Shown: positions 1 to 7,450 of the stretch, one piece after another
Numbering within the stretch: position 1 is the stretch's first letter
Layout: each line of letters begins with the position of its first letter
NCBI GenBank assembly: GCA_002425765.1
Contig: DIMW01000006.1
Coordinates: forward strand, 181,461 to 222,093
Length of the DNA stretch: 40,633 nt
Direction of reading: 5' to 3'
DNA from: Spirochaetaceae bacterium UBA5556
GTDB taxonomy: Bacteria > Spirochaetota > Spirochaetia > Treponematales > Rectinemataceae
The notes under the pieces: model-generated
Seen by the model: only the letters and a program-made list of their open reading frames with translations
Database searches by the model: none
Told to the model about the DNA's origin: nothing
Made by a program: the position numbers and the translations under genes

Positions 1-248
1 CGGCTGTGGGCCATGCATGACGTGCGCATTATTCCCCGGAATTGCTCGGTACTGTAGTCGCGGCGGGCAGCGCCAATCATCAAGAGGCCTACAGGAAGCT
101 GCTTTTCGAGATAGAGATCATAGAGGGCCGGGAAGATTTTGCGACTCGCCAAGTCGCCGGAAGCGCCGAACACGAAGAACAGCGCCGGTTCCGGCGAGAA
201 GCGGGTCGTATCAAGCCGGCAGTACGGTAAATCATCGGCTATATTCAT
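1..248 (-). CDS. zwf: Glucose-6-phosphate 1-dehydrogenase, N-terminal part (cut by window edge)
   Basis: Reading the minus strand from ATG at 248 gives an open frame that runs off the window at base 1, about 82 codons. It contains VFGASGDLASRKIFPALYDL near residues 28-47, which matches the nucleotide-binding start of glucose-6-phosphate dehydrogenase (family motif GASGDLxxRK). The enzyme oxidises glucose 6-phosphate with NADP as the first step of the oxidative pentose phosphate pathway in the cytoplasm. The catalytic centre lies outside the window. There is no Shine-Dalgarno sequence before the ATG; a TATATT hexamer lies 7 nt upstream, so the message may be leaderless. It follows the rRNA methyltransferase gene on the same strand after 49 nt. 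Identification is firm, completeness unknown. Confidence 0.9.
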   Translation of the reverse strand, partial: MNIADDLPYCRLDTTRFSPEPALFFVFGASGDLASRKIFPALYDLYLEKQLPVGLLMIGAARRDYSTEQFRGIMRTSCMAHS

Positions 249-255
249 AACTCAT

Positions 256-281
256 AATATACAGAAACAGGACCTGTTCTG
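256..281 (-). promoter_or_regulatory. Putative zwf promoter -10 with palindromic operator-like element
   Basis: On the minus strand TATATT (261-256) sits 7 nt before the zwf ATG. Immediately upstream is the inverted repeat AACAGG-N-CCTGTT (266-278), where the -35/-10 spacer would be. No good -35 hexamer is visible. The palindrome position suggests a regulator-binding site, but no regulator can be named from sequence. Confidence 0.4.
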
Positions 282-297
282 GCGAGCAAGGAGACAG

Positions 298-1500
298 CTA
301 TGCATCGCCCGATCCGGAGTCGGTCTCATTTTTTCTCCCGCCTTTGCCTGAAAACCAATTGAAATATACTGTCTCCTGGCCTGATACAATCTCCCGCACG
401 GAAGCCGGCTCAAAACCAACTGTACTCGCAAATTCATTGTCCGCGGACAGAAAACCACACTCCCAGTCTGCATTGAGAAAGCGCTCCAACATCGGGCTCA
501 ATTCGTGATAGAGCGCGTGGGCCTCTTCCTGGCTTGCAAGCCGTTGGCCATAGGGAGGATTGCCGAGCAAAACTCCCCTATTCCCGGATGGAACAAGTTC
601 GCGCGCATCGACACTTGAAAAACGGACAAATTCGCTTATTCCGGCGAGCTTCGCGTTGTTGCGCGCCAGCTCGAGCGCCTGGTCATCGATATCGGAAGCC
701 TGAATATCCGTGCGAATGTCCTTGCGCGTCTGCTGTCTGAAAAATACGCGCATATCTTCGATTGTATTGCCATCCATCTCAGGGAAAAGTTCAAACGCAA
801 AATGCCGTTTCAGACCAGGCGCCATATTGCATGCATACAGCGCCGCCTCGACAGGGATTGTCCCCGAACCGCAGAACGGATCGACGAGAGGCCGTGCCCG
901 GCTCCATCCCGAGAGGAAAAGCATGGAGGCCGCAATCGTTTCCTTGAGTGGCGCCGCATGAGTGAACCGCCTGTATCCACGACGTGAAAGCGCTTCGCCC
1001 GAAGTGTCGATGACGATTTGCCACCAGTCATTGTCGCCATAGATGCGGACCTCGAGCGTATTGCCAGTCTCCGGCATCTTCCTCACCCGAAATTGCTGCA
1101 TCAACTCGGAGTAGATCGCCTTTTGAGTCATCGATTGCAGCGTCGCCTGCGCATGAAGCTTGCAGCGATTCGCGCGCGCCCGCTCAATGAGCACTTTCGT
1201 TTCCTTCGAACAATAACGTTCCCAAGGAACCGATGCGACGCCTTGATAGAAGCCATCAAAATCGAAGGCCTTGAATTCTCCAACCATGAGGAGCACTCTG
1301 TCCGCAGTGCGGAGCCCGATATTCGCCTTTGTGAGATCCTCCGCAAGCGAGTCAGCCCCTACATTGAAAAACACCCTCCCGGCACTTCGCCCTACATCCC
1401 TGAAACCGAGATGCGCCAAGTCGCGCGCCAGCACTTTTTCAAGCCCGATCGCACATACTGCAATCGCGCGCATTACATTTGCCACACGTGAAGTATGCAT
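298..1500 (-). CDS. THUMP-domain class I SAM-dependent rRNA methyltransferase (RlmL/YpsC family)
   Basis: A 400-residue protein related to the N-terminal half of E. coli RlmKL and to Bacillus YpsC. Family members place an m2G on 23S rRNA. A ferredoxin-like plus THUMP region occupies about residues 12-165. The methyltransferase core follows, with SAM-binding motif I DPFCGSGT at 207-214 and catalytic motif NPPYG at 314-318, typical of guanine-N2 or adenine-N6 methylation. Length fits the stand-alone family (370-400 residues). The start at 1500 is preferred because AGGGG lies 6 nt upstream; the downstream Met (residue 10) has no ribosome site. It lies divergent to tRNA-Ala and upstream of zwf. 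The exact target nucleotide is not provable from sequence. Confidence 0.9.
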   Translation of the reverse strand: MHTSRVANVMRAIAVCAIGLEKVLARDLAHLGFRDVGRSAGRVFFNVGADSLAEDLTKANIGLRTADRVLLMVGEFKAFDFDGFYQGVASVPWERYCSKETKVLIERARANRCKLHAQATLQSMTQKAIYSELMQQFRVRKMPETGNTLEVRIYGDNDWWQIVIDTSGEALSRRGYRRFTHAAPLKETIAASMLFLSGWSRARPLVDPFCGSGTIPVEAALYACNMAPGLKRHFAFELFPEMDGNTIEDMRVFFRQQTRKDIRTDIQASDIDDQALELARNNAKLAGISEFVRFSSVDARELVPSGNRGVLLGNPPYGQRLASQEEAHALYHELSPMLERFLNADWECGFLSADNEFASTVGFEPASVREIVSGQETVYFNWFSGKGGRKNETDSGSGDA

Positions 1501-1564
1501 GGCGTGCCCCTGAATTACAAGCGGCGCGGGCCATATCTATACCCGTGTGGCGACATGCCGCGCC

Positions 1565-1594
1565 TTGACAATTTTCCCCTTTCCGCGCTAGTAT
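1565..1594 (+). promoter_or_regulatory. Promoter of tRNA-Ala
   Basis: TTGACA (1565-1570), an 18-nt spacer and TAGTAT (1589-1594) lie 12 nt before the mature tRNA 5' end. The bases after the -10 are GC-rich (GCCCGAGCG), the discriminator type associated with stringent control of stable RNA genes. Confidence 0.8.
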
Positions 1595-1606
1595 GCCCGA
1601 GCGTTC

Positions 1607-1680
1607 GGGGGTGTAGCTCAGTTGGCTAGAGCGTATGAATGGCATTCATAAGGTCGAGGGTTCAATTCCCTCCACCTCCA
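1607..1680 (+). tRNA. tRNA-Ala (anticodon GGC)
   Basis: A complete cloverleaf can be drawn. The acceptor stem is GGGGGTG/CACCTCC, including the G3-U70 pair that is the alanine identity element. D-stem is GCTC/GAGC, anticodon stem TATGA/TCATA with loop ATGGCAT (anticodon GGC), and T-arm GAGGG-TTCAATT-CCCTC. The discriminator base is A. CCA is not encoded. Promoter and terminator are its own, so it is a monocistronic tRNA gene. Confidence 0.97.
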
Positions 1681-1689
1681 CAACGATTA

Positions 1690-1718
1690 AAGGCCGCGCA
1701 TGATGCGCGGCCTTTTTT
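1690..1718 (+). terminator. Intrinsic terminator of tRNA-Ala
   Basis: A perfect 9-bp stem GGCCGCGCA/TGCGCGGCC (1692-1700 with 1704-1712) with a TGA loop is followed by six T (1713-1718). Confidence 0.93.
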
Positions 1719-1859
1719 GGCTGGAGACAGGGGCGCGGAAGCCGGTTTCTATTTCAAAGCGCCCCACGCTTAAAAAGGGAGAGCTTCGTATAGGACGAGG
1801 CCACACGCTCCATTCTAAACGCTTCATTGAAAACTATGTCCACCCTGCGCTTCTATGGG

Positions 1860-2282
1860 TTAGGCATTATTTCCTTTCTCCCATTCGACAAATGAATTAA
1901 TGTCATTTCTAATAGCATTGAATGTCCATGTAAGTATTGCCGCATCATCAATGAACCCGAGACCAATAATAAAATCAGGAATCAAATCAATAGGTGTAAC
2001 GAAATAAATGATCGACGCTATGATTAGAGTCATAGACTGCCAAGGTATTTTCTTATATGAGCCACTTGCGTATGCTCTAATCAGCCTAATACTTGCATTT
2101 ATATCATCACGTATTTTCCCTATGGGTCCTTCACTTTTTATTTTTTTTGCCGCTTCTCCTGCAATTTTTATCATCCTCTTGTTGTCGTTTACATATTCTT
2201 CTGCCTTTAATTTTGACTTTATATATGCTCTACTATTGAGAACTCGTTCGGTCTCCGTCTTTTTATGTTTTTTAGTATTCAC
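1860..2282 (-). CDS. DUF1232 (YkvA-like) small membrane protein
   Basis: A protein of 140 residues. A lysine/glutamate-rich N-terminal half (about 1-85) is followed by a hydrophobic C-terminal part holding the DUF1232 signature PIDLIPDFIIGLGFIDDA with a probable membrane hairpin. The function of DUF1232 proteins is not established. GTG at 2282 is chosen because AAGGAG lies 6 nt upstream of it; an in-frame ATG at 2318 has no usable ribosome site. Codon use is markedly AT-rich compared with neighbours on both sides, and a truncated hicB start lies just upstream on the same strand, so the segment looks acquired and partly deleted. Confidence 0.8.
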   Translation of the reverse strand: MNTKKHKKTETERVLNSRAYIKSKLKAEEYVNDNKRMIKIAGEAAKKIKSEGPIGKIRDDINASIRLIRAYASGSYKKIPWQSMTLIIASIIYFVTPIDLIPDFIIGLGFIDDAAILTWTFNAIRNDINSFVEWEKGNNA

Positions 2283-2357
2283 TTCATACTCCTTATATTT
2301 TCGCTCCCAAAATCGCATCTCTCTTGAGCAGATAAGTTATACCCCTCTCGCGAAGCG

Positions 2358-2459
2358 TCAACCCAACATGCGTGAAACTTGCGAAACGCGCCCAGATAAT
2401 TCACAGGATTCAGCCCAAAAGCCATTTTCTTCTTTATGAATTTTAAAATGATACATCAT
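2358..2459 (-). pseudogene. Truncated HicB-family antitoxin (N-terminal fragment)
   Basis: The minus strand has a perfect AAGGAGG, a 6-nt gap and ATGATG, then a 33-residue frame beginning MMYHFKIHKEENGFWAESCE before a TGA. This strongly resembles the start of HicB antitoxins (typical pattern YHFKIHKE-GFWAEC-EL-GC-TQGDT-EEL). The frame stops where the family would continue into the rest of its partial RNase-H fold. Full HicB proteins are about 70-140 residues, so this is a decayed fragment. The downstream neighbour is the DUF1232 gene. The family call rests on pattern recognition alone. Confidence 0.65.
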
Positions 2460-2491
2460 TTTGGACCTCCTTCTTGTACAAGGGAACCTCT

Positions 2492-2557
2492 TTAGGAGAT
2501 TACCTGCCAGCAGGCTTTTTTATAGAGCCGAAGCATTGCCTCACCGCCGAGTGGCAT
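2492..2557 (-). pseudogene. Possible HicA toxin C-terminal remnant
   Basis: A short frame ending at TAA (2494-2492) reads EAMLRLYKKACWQVIS. Its end resembles the C-terminus of many HicA toxins (pattern TLxxIYKQAGW). It lies 32 nt upstream of the hicB fragment on the same strand, the canonical hicA-hicB order. The match is short and imperfect and could be chance; no HicA catalytic histidine region is present. Confidence 0.3.
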
Positions 2558-2610
2558 GATTAAGAATCTAAGAATACCAAATATACTTGATGTTGTCAGG
2601 TTTTCTAGTA

Positions 2611-2641
2611 AATAAAAGAAACCCAGCCGCTTTGCAGCTGG
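2611..2641 (-). terminator. Terminator-like hairpin on the minus strand without an evident gene
   Basis: On the minus strand the arms CCAGC and GCTGG (2641-2637 and 2627-2623) enclose a 9-nt loop and are followed by GTTTCTTTTATTT. No intact gene lies upstream on that strand between here and the phosphatase start, so it may have served a lost gene. Confidence 0.4.
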
Positions 2642-2910
2642 TCAATTCGGCAGTGGCATTGCTTGGGTCCACGCAGTGAATTGGAGAACTCCCTTACCCT
2701 CAAGCCTCTCATGTGGTTCCAGGACTTGCCGCTGATGCTGTGCACCAAGTAAAAGTCGATAGAGTGCCATTTTCTCATGATTTTAATCGCAATGAAATAG
2801 AAATTTTATGTTTCAAAACTAGTTTTGCTCTGGCAACCGGATTATCGGCCGCCGCACCAGGAAGGATACTTCGAAATGCCGCAAGAATCCGGAGCCAAGG
2901 AGGTTTTTAT

Positions 2911-4272
2911 ATGCGCAAACTGGGAAAAGCTAGCAGTGCCATTGCTGGTATCATCCTGGCAGTGCTCTTCATTGTGGCTCCCTGCGGAGCGGCATCCGCC
3001 GAGGAGGTCACGGCAACAGGGTATGCCCTGTCATGCCTCAACATCAGTCCGGGGGTAAGCGCTTCCGAACTCAATTTTGCATGGCTTACCCCTAAGCTCG
3101 GCAAAGCTGCTGTGGTTCAAATAGCCAAAGCGAATGACATGACCAGCGCCGAGTTTCCTGCTGATAAAGCCATGTCATTCCTAGGATCTCAGGCCATCGT
3201 CATCGCCACGACCTTCAATACCGACGACATGACGGCACCCACAGGGTCATTCTCCAATAAAGTCACCGTCCAAGGCCTTAAGAATTCAACAGAGTATATA
3301 TACCGAGTGGGCGATGGATCGAACTGGACCAATGTCAATACAGTTTCCACAAGAGATCCGAAGGCCTTCGGTTTCCTCGTGGTAGGCGATCCCCAGCTTG
3401 GCTCCAAGGCCACCGGGCCCAAGACCCTCGAGGCCGACACGGCGGGATGGACCAACTTACTCGACAAGGCAACCGTCTTGTATCCTGATTCAAGCTTCAT
3501 GCTCTCGCTTGGCGATCAGGTGAACGATTACAGCGACCGCGCCAAGCAGGACGCCGAGTACCTTGCCTATTTCTCGCCGAAGCAGCTTAGGAGCCTGCCT
3601 GTGGCAACGATCGACGGTAACCATGATTTCGCCATGGGGGAATATTATGGATACCACTATAACCTGCCCAACCTCTCTTCCCAGTACGGTATTTCCTACG
3701 GCAACGATGGCGACTACTGGTTCCGGTATGGTAACGCTCTGTTCTTGATGCTGAACAGCAATGCCGAAAGCGTTTATACCCACGACTTGTTCATCCGCGA
3801 CGCCGTGGCGAAAAACCCCGGAACAACATGGCGGATTGCCTGCTTCCATCACGCGATCTACAGCGAAGCCGACCATGTCAACGATCCGGACATCATCGAC
3901 CGGCGAGCCTCCTACGTCCCCGTCCTCGAGCGGTACAAAATCGATATTGTCCTCATGGGACACGACCATGCCTACACCAGGACCTTCCAGATGCTCGGCG
4001 GCAAACCACAGAAAACACAAGCGCAGGATACCAGCGGCACGGTAATCAATCCCACCGGGATTCTCTACCTCACCTTCAATTCGGGAAGCGGGAGCAAATT
4101 CTACGACTGGAAGAACTCCTCGGTCCCCGAAACCTACAGCGCCGCCCGCTGGCAGGGAAAAGTTCCCTCGTTCGGCCACATCTCGATTTCGGGCGGTGTT
4201 TTCACCTTCACGGAGTATCGTGCCGATGACATGTCGGTTATCGATAGCTACTCCATGATAAAGACAGAATAA
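2911..4272 (+). CDS. Secreted purple-acid-phosphatase-type metallophosphoesterase
   Basis: A 453-residue exported enzyme. Residues 1-30 form a signal peptide (basic start, hydrophobic core, cleavage after ASA). Residues about 35-148 resemble the fibronectin-like N-terminal domain of purple acid phosphatases. The catalytic metallophosphoesterase domain carries the ligand motifs in order: GDPQ (159-162), GDQVND (201-206), GNHD (236-239), FHH (312-314) and GHDHAY (350-355). It probably hydrolyses phosphomonoesters or related substrates outside the cytoplasmic membrane. The start at 2911 is fixed by AAGGAGG 8 nt upstream and by the signal peptide; the longer open frame from 2713 is rejected. It stands alone and is convergent with the DinB gene. 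The substrate is unknown. Confidence 0.88.
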   Translation: MRKLGKASSAIAGIILAVLFIVAPCGAASAEEVTATGYALSCLNISPGVSASELNFAWLTPKLGKAAVVQIAKANDMTSAEFPADKAMSFLGSQAIVIATTFNTDDMTAPTGSFSNKVTVQGLKNSTEYIYRVGDGSNWTNVNTVSTRDPKAFGFLVVGDPQLGSKATGPKTLEADTAGWTNLLDKATVLYPDSSFMLSLGDQVNDYSDRAKQDAEYLAYFSPKQLRSLPVATIDGNHDFAMGEYYGYHYNLPNLSSQYGISYGNDGDYWFRYGNALFLMLNSNAESVYTHDLFIRDAVAKNPGTTWRIACFHHAIYSEADHVNDPDIIDRRASYVPVLERYKIDIVLMGHDHAYTRTFQMLGGKPQKTQAQDTSGTVINPTGILYLTFNSGSGSKFYDWKNSSVPETYSAARWQGKVPSFGHISISGGVFTFTEYRADDMSVIDSYSMIKTE

Positions 4273-4286
4273 TCATAGGAAAAACA

Positions 4287-4319
4287 GGCCCCGGGAAAAC
4301 CGCCTGTTTCCCCGGGGCC
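4287..4319. terminator. Strong hairpin between convergent genes (probable bidirectional terminator)
   Basis: A 9-bp arm GGCCCCGGG/CCCGGGGCC (4287-4295 with 4311-4319) continues inward after one mismatch with AAAC/GTTT, leaving a 5-nt loop. An alternative stem AAACAGGC/GCCTGTTT overlaps it. There is no long T-run on either side, so termination is inferred from position between convergent ends. Confidence 0.6.
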
Positions 4320-4342
4320 GGTCTCTGCATTGCCACCCTCTA

Positions 4343-4858
4343 TCACTCAACCCGTATCATGCCCGAATAGTCGTTCTCCACTTTGAACTGGTCGAGAATC
4401 TGGCTTACCGCTCCGCGATGGTGAGTCTGGTGGTTGAAGGTGTGCATGAGTGTCTTCCAGAAGAGCTTCTGCTGTTTTTCGCCCTGCCGGGTCGTCCTCG
4501 TGACGTACTTTGACAGATCGGCTTCGGCAATTTCGTCGGTCAGCCGGACAAAAAGCGCGTCGAGGTGCTCTCTGTTTTCCCTGAACGAGGCAAAGTCGGC
4601 CGAGACCATCGCCTTGGGATCGGGCGGTGTTTTGAAAAAAGGATCCTTGAAAATCGCATATTCCCTGACGGTCCTGAAACTCAAAAGCGCCCTTACGTCA
4701 GCGCCGTAGATGTGATCGAGCAGTTCCTTGATGCTCTTGAAATATCCATCGACGGGGGCATTGAACACATCCTCTCCCGCCCCTTCGATCACTCTCATCA
4801 TTTCCACATTGATGACTTTGTTGCACTTTGCATAGTACTGAAAGACTTCTTCTATCAT
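4343..4858 (-). CDS. DinB-family (DUF664-like) protein
   Basis: A 171-residue protein with the four-helix pattern of the DinB/YfiT superfamily. A histidine in LLDHIYGAD near residue 49 and the cluster HTFNHQTHHRGAVSQILDQF near residues 139-158 provide the usual three metal-binding histidines. Members are thiol transferases or metal-dependent hydrolases, often of unknown substrate. AAGGAGG lies 6 nt before the ATG. It follows the iron alcohol dehydrogenase gene on the same strand after 36 nt, so they are probably co-transcribed; a role in detoxifying reactive metabolites is possible but only inferred. Confidence 0.85.
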   Translation of the reverse strand: MIEEVFQYYAKCNKVINVEMMRVIEGAGEDVFNAPVDGYFKSIKELLDHIYGADVRALLSFRTVREYAIFKDPFFKTPPDPKAMVSADFASFRENREHLDALFVRLTDEIAEADLSKYVTRTTRQGEKQQKLFWKTLMHTFNHQTHHRGAVSQILDQFKVENDYSGMIRVE

Positions 4859-4894
4859 GATAACCTCCTTGCCCGTCTGGGCCGAGCTGCCGTT

Positions 4895-6079
4895 TCAGCG
4901 ATACGCGCGCTCGAAAATACGCTCGACATCTGCCTGCTCCTGCTTTACGGGGGTGCAGGCAAAGAGCCCGCCCATCGCCGTAAGCGCATTCTGGGCCATT
5001 GCCGGTATGTCGGACTTCTTGACACCATAATCGGAGAACTTTTCGCCGGCAAGGCCCGCCGCCGCTATCAGCTTTTCAAGGGCTTTGACAAAGGCAAACG
5101 GACGCTCGGCATCAGCGAGCGCATCGACATCCTCTCCCATGGCCCTGGCCAAGTCGGTGAACCGCTCGGGATTCCTTTCCGCCACATCGCCGAAGTAGGC
5201 GACCGACAGCATCGTCAGGCCGCAACCGTGCGCCACCGCCGGGTAGAAGGCACTCAGTGCGTGCTCGAGGGAATGGTGCGAAATACACGACGAAAGGGAT
5301 TCGCAGATTCCCGCCTCCGTATTCGCCCACGCCACCGACGTCCTCGCTTCGAGGTTCGAACCGTCGGCCACGGCGACGGGAAGCCATTTCGTCAGGCGCG
5401 ATACCGCATCGAGGGCGAAAAGATCGCTTGCCGGCTGATGGCAGGTCGCAAGGTAGGCTTCAGCCGAGTGGAAAAACGCATCCATCCCCGTGTAGGCGGT
5501 CTGCTTGGGCGGCAGCGACACCATGAGCTCGGGGTCGACGATCGAGAGGGTCGGATAGGTGCAGTCGATTCCCCAGCCGATTTTCTCCCTGGTTTGAGGG
5601 TTGCTCTGGACCGTCCAGGGATCGGCCTCGGTCCCCGTGCCCGCGGTCGTTGTGATGGCCACGATGGGAAGCGCGCCGTTCGCCGGTACTTTCCGGCCGC
5701 CCGTTCCAGACATGATGTAGTCCCAGTAGTGGCCCGGATTCTTCGCGAGCATGGCTATGCTCTTGGCTGAATCGATGGTCGAGCCTCCCCCGAGGCCGAT
5801 GACGACATCGCAGCCCGTTTCCCTCGCGATACGCGCCCCTTCCTCGACCTGCTCCATCTCGGGATTCGGTTTTATCTTGTCATAGACAAGGACCGCCACG
5901 CCACGCGAAGCAAGGAGGCTCTGTACCCGCGCAAGGGTACCCGAACGGTGCATGGCTCCGCCCGAACCTATGACCAGCAGGGCTTTTCCCCATGGAAAGT
6001 ATGATGTCGTGGCGAGTTCCGCAAGCTTGCCGGGACCGAAGATCAGTCTCGCCGGCATGTAATAGCTAAATGAATCCAT
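4895..6079 (-). CDS. Iron-containing alcohol dehydrogenase (group III)
   Basis: A 394-residue cytoplasmic NAD(P)-dependent dehydrogenase. The Rossmann-like N-terminal domain carries GGGST at 97-101. The C-terminal helical domain holds the metal ligands, here D200, H204 (GMDAFFHSAEAY), H273 (LEHALSAFYP) and H284 (AHGCGL). Length matches the family (380-400). A strong AAGGAG lies before ATG. Such enzymes interconvert alcohols and aldehydes during fermentation or handling of glycols; the exact substrate cannot be read. It is the first gene of a probable operon with the DinB gene and is divergent from a second, distantly related iron alcohol dehydrogenase across a 153-bp AT-rich gap. Confidence 0.92.
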   Translation of the reverse strand: MDSFSYYMPARLIFGPGKLAELATTSYFPWGKALLVIGSGGAMHRSGTLARVQSLLASRGVAVLVYDKIKPNPEMEQVEEGARIARETGCDVVIGLGGGSTIDSAKSIAMLAKNPGHYWDYIMSGTGGRKVPANGALPIVAITTTAGTGTEADPWTVQSNPQTREKIGWGIDCTYPTLSIVDPELMVSLPPKQTAYTGMDAFFHSAEAYLATCHQPASDLFALDAVSRLTKWLPVAVADGSNLEARTSVAWANTEAGICESLSSCISHHSLEHALSAFYPAVAHGCGLTMLSVAYFGDVAERNPERFTDLARAMGEDVDALADAERPFAFVKALEKLIAAAGLAGEKFSDYGVKKSDIPAMAQNALTAMGGLFACTPVKQEQADVERIFERAYR

Positions 6080-6232
6080 TTTGGGCTCCTTTTTTGAAAC
6101 AGAGTTCCTGGTATTTTTATTATATTAAATATAGCAAATATTACACACTCCGTTTACGATTTCTGCGTCAATCTGTTTCATACAACCACTTCTCTATATA
6201 AAATAGATGGTAGGCAAACCAAGGAGAACACG

Positions 6233-7405
6233 ATGCAAAATTTCGAATGGGTGACACCGACAAAAGTGATATTCGGTTCAAAGATTCTCGAAAAATTGGG
6301 GAAAAAGACAGCGGGGATCGGGAAACAAGCACTATTTCTATATGGAAAAGAGAGCATTAAGAAGAGTGGGTTGTATGATACGGTAGTGGCGCAGCTCAAG
6401 GGCGAGGGTGTATTTTTCGTCGAATACGGCGGAGTACAGCCTAATCCACGAATTTCACATGCAGAAGAAGGCGCCCGCAAAATCAAGGAAAACCATCTCG
6501 ATGTCATTGTCGCGGTAGGAGGCGGGAGCGTCATCGACGAAGCTAAGGCGATTGCGGTCGCCGCATGCTACGAAGAACCTCTGTGGGACTTCTTTATAAG
6601 AAAGGCATCTTTTAAGAAAGCGCTGCCGATTGTCGCGGTGCAGACTCTTCCGGCCACCTCCTCAGAATTGAATGGAGCTTCGGTGATGACGAACGAGGCG
6701 ACACACGAAAAATTTTCCATACGTTCAGAAGCCATCTACCCCAAGGTTTCCTTCCTTGATCCTTCGCTGACGCTCGATATTCCCGTCCAATATACGGCGT
6801 ATGCGTGTACGGACATCCTTTCACACCTCATGGAGGGCTATTTTACCGCCAGCAGCGATTTTCCGCTCCAAGACGGCATGGTTGAAGGCGTGTGCCGGGC
6901 CGTCATGGGCGCCCTCGAAATCGTGCTGACAGATCCGCGAAATCTGGAGGCCCGCTCGACAATCATGTGGGCAGCGGCGCTCGCGTGGAATGGCCTTTTA
7001 AAGTCAGGCGTGGAGGGCGCTTCAATTCCGAATCATGTGCTCGAGCATCCTCTGAGCGGATTCTATGATCTGCCGCATGGTGCGGGGCTCTCGATCGTCA
7101 TCCCTGCATGGCTCAAATACATGAAGCCGAGCATTGCGCACCGGATCCTGCTCTATGGCGAGCGGGTGATGGGCCTGGGGAAAAAGCTTGAGGGGAAAAC
7201 ACCGCTCGAGGGTGCGGATATCGTCATAGAAGAGCTTGAAGACTGGTATCGTCACATTCATACGCCGGTACACCTGAAAGAGGCCGGCATTATCTCGCTC
7301 GACGTCGACGCGTGCACAAATCAGGCCATGGCGCTGAGTGAATATTGGGGCGTGCCGGGGTACGATGAAGAAGATATCCGCGCCATATATGCGCTCATGA
7401 ATTAG
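6233..7405 (+). CDS. Iron-containing alcohol dehydrogenase, butanol-dehydrogenase/YqhD type
   Basis: A 390-residue dehydrogenase beginning MQNFEWVTPTKVIFG, typical of the BdhA/YqhD branch that reduces aldehydes to alcohols with NAD(P)H. Nucleotide-binding GGGSVID lies at 96-102. Ligand residues D194 and H198 (TDILSHLMEGYF), H272 (LEHPLSGFY) and H282 (PHGAG) are intact. AAGGAG lies 8 nt before ATG. It is divergent from the other dehydrogenase and clearly not a recent duplicate of it. A weak hairpin follows the stop. It probably serves as an electron sink or in aldehyde detoxification in a fermenting anaerobe. Confidence 0.92.
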   Translation: MQNFEWVTPTKVIFGSKILEKLGKKTAGIGKQALFLYGKESIKKSGLYDTVVAQLKGEGVFFVEYGGVQPNPRISHAEEGARKIKENHLDVIVAVGGGSVIDEAKAIAVAACYEEPLWDFFIRKASFKKALPIVAVQTLPATSSELNGASVMTNEATHEKFSIRSEAIYPKVSFLDPSLTLDIPVQYTAYACTDILSHLMEGYFTASSDFPLQDGMVEGVCRAVMGALEIVLTDPRNLEARSTIMWAAALAWNGLLKSGVEGASIPNHVLEHPLSGFYDLPHGAGLSIVIPAWLKYMKPSIAHRILLYGERVMGLGKKLEGKTPLEGADIVIEELEDWYRHIHTPVHLKEAGIISLDVDACTNQAMALSEYWGVPGYDEEDIRAIYALMN

Positions 7406-7412
7406 AGGGCGG

Positions 7413-7431
7413 AAAGGCGAGTGGGGCCTTT
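7413..7431. terminator. Weak hairpin between convergent genes
   Basis: AAAGGC (7413-7418) pairs with GCCTTT (7426-7431) around a 7-nt loop, just after the dehydrogenase stop and before the end of the metallopeptidase gene. The T-run is poor. Confidence 0.4.
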
Positions 7432-7450
7432 GTGTATTCATGTGCGTTCG

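Larger units (their letters stand above)
2460..2910. other. Gene-free, AT-rich stretch with relic-like sequence
   Basis: Apart from the possible hicA tail, no credible gene is seen. On the plus strand CCTG/CAGG (2503-2514) is followed by a T-run, a weak hairpin-T structure. A minus-strand terminator-like hairpin lies at 2611-2641. The frame open upstream of the phosphatase start has no ribosome site or family resemblance. The region looks like scar DNA between acquired segments. Confidence 0.5.

Noticed and set aside
2008..2439. Plus-strand frame with hydrophobic residues, 143 codons
   Set aside because: It is the antisense of the DUF1232 gene and the hicB fragment, both of which have good ribosome sites and family matches.
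1607..2910. tRNA-Ala as an integration site with flanking attachment repeats
   Set aside because: No second copy of the tRNA 3' end is visible up to 2910, and no integrase gene is present.
4565..5770. Plus-strand frame of 401 codons
   Set aside because: Antisense to DinB and the iron alcohol dehydrogenase; arginine/histidine-rich composition typical of a shadow frame.
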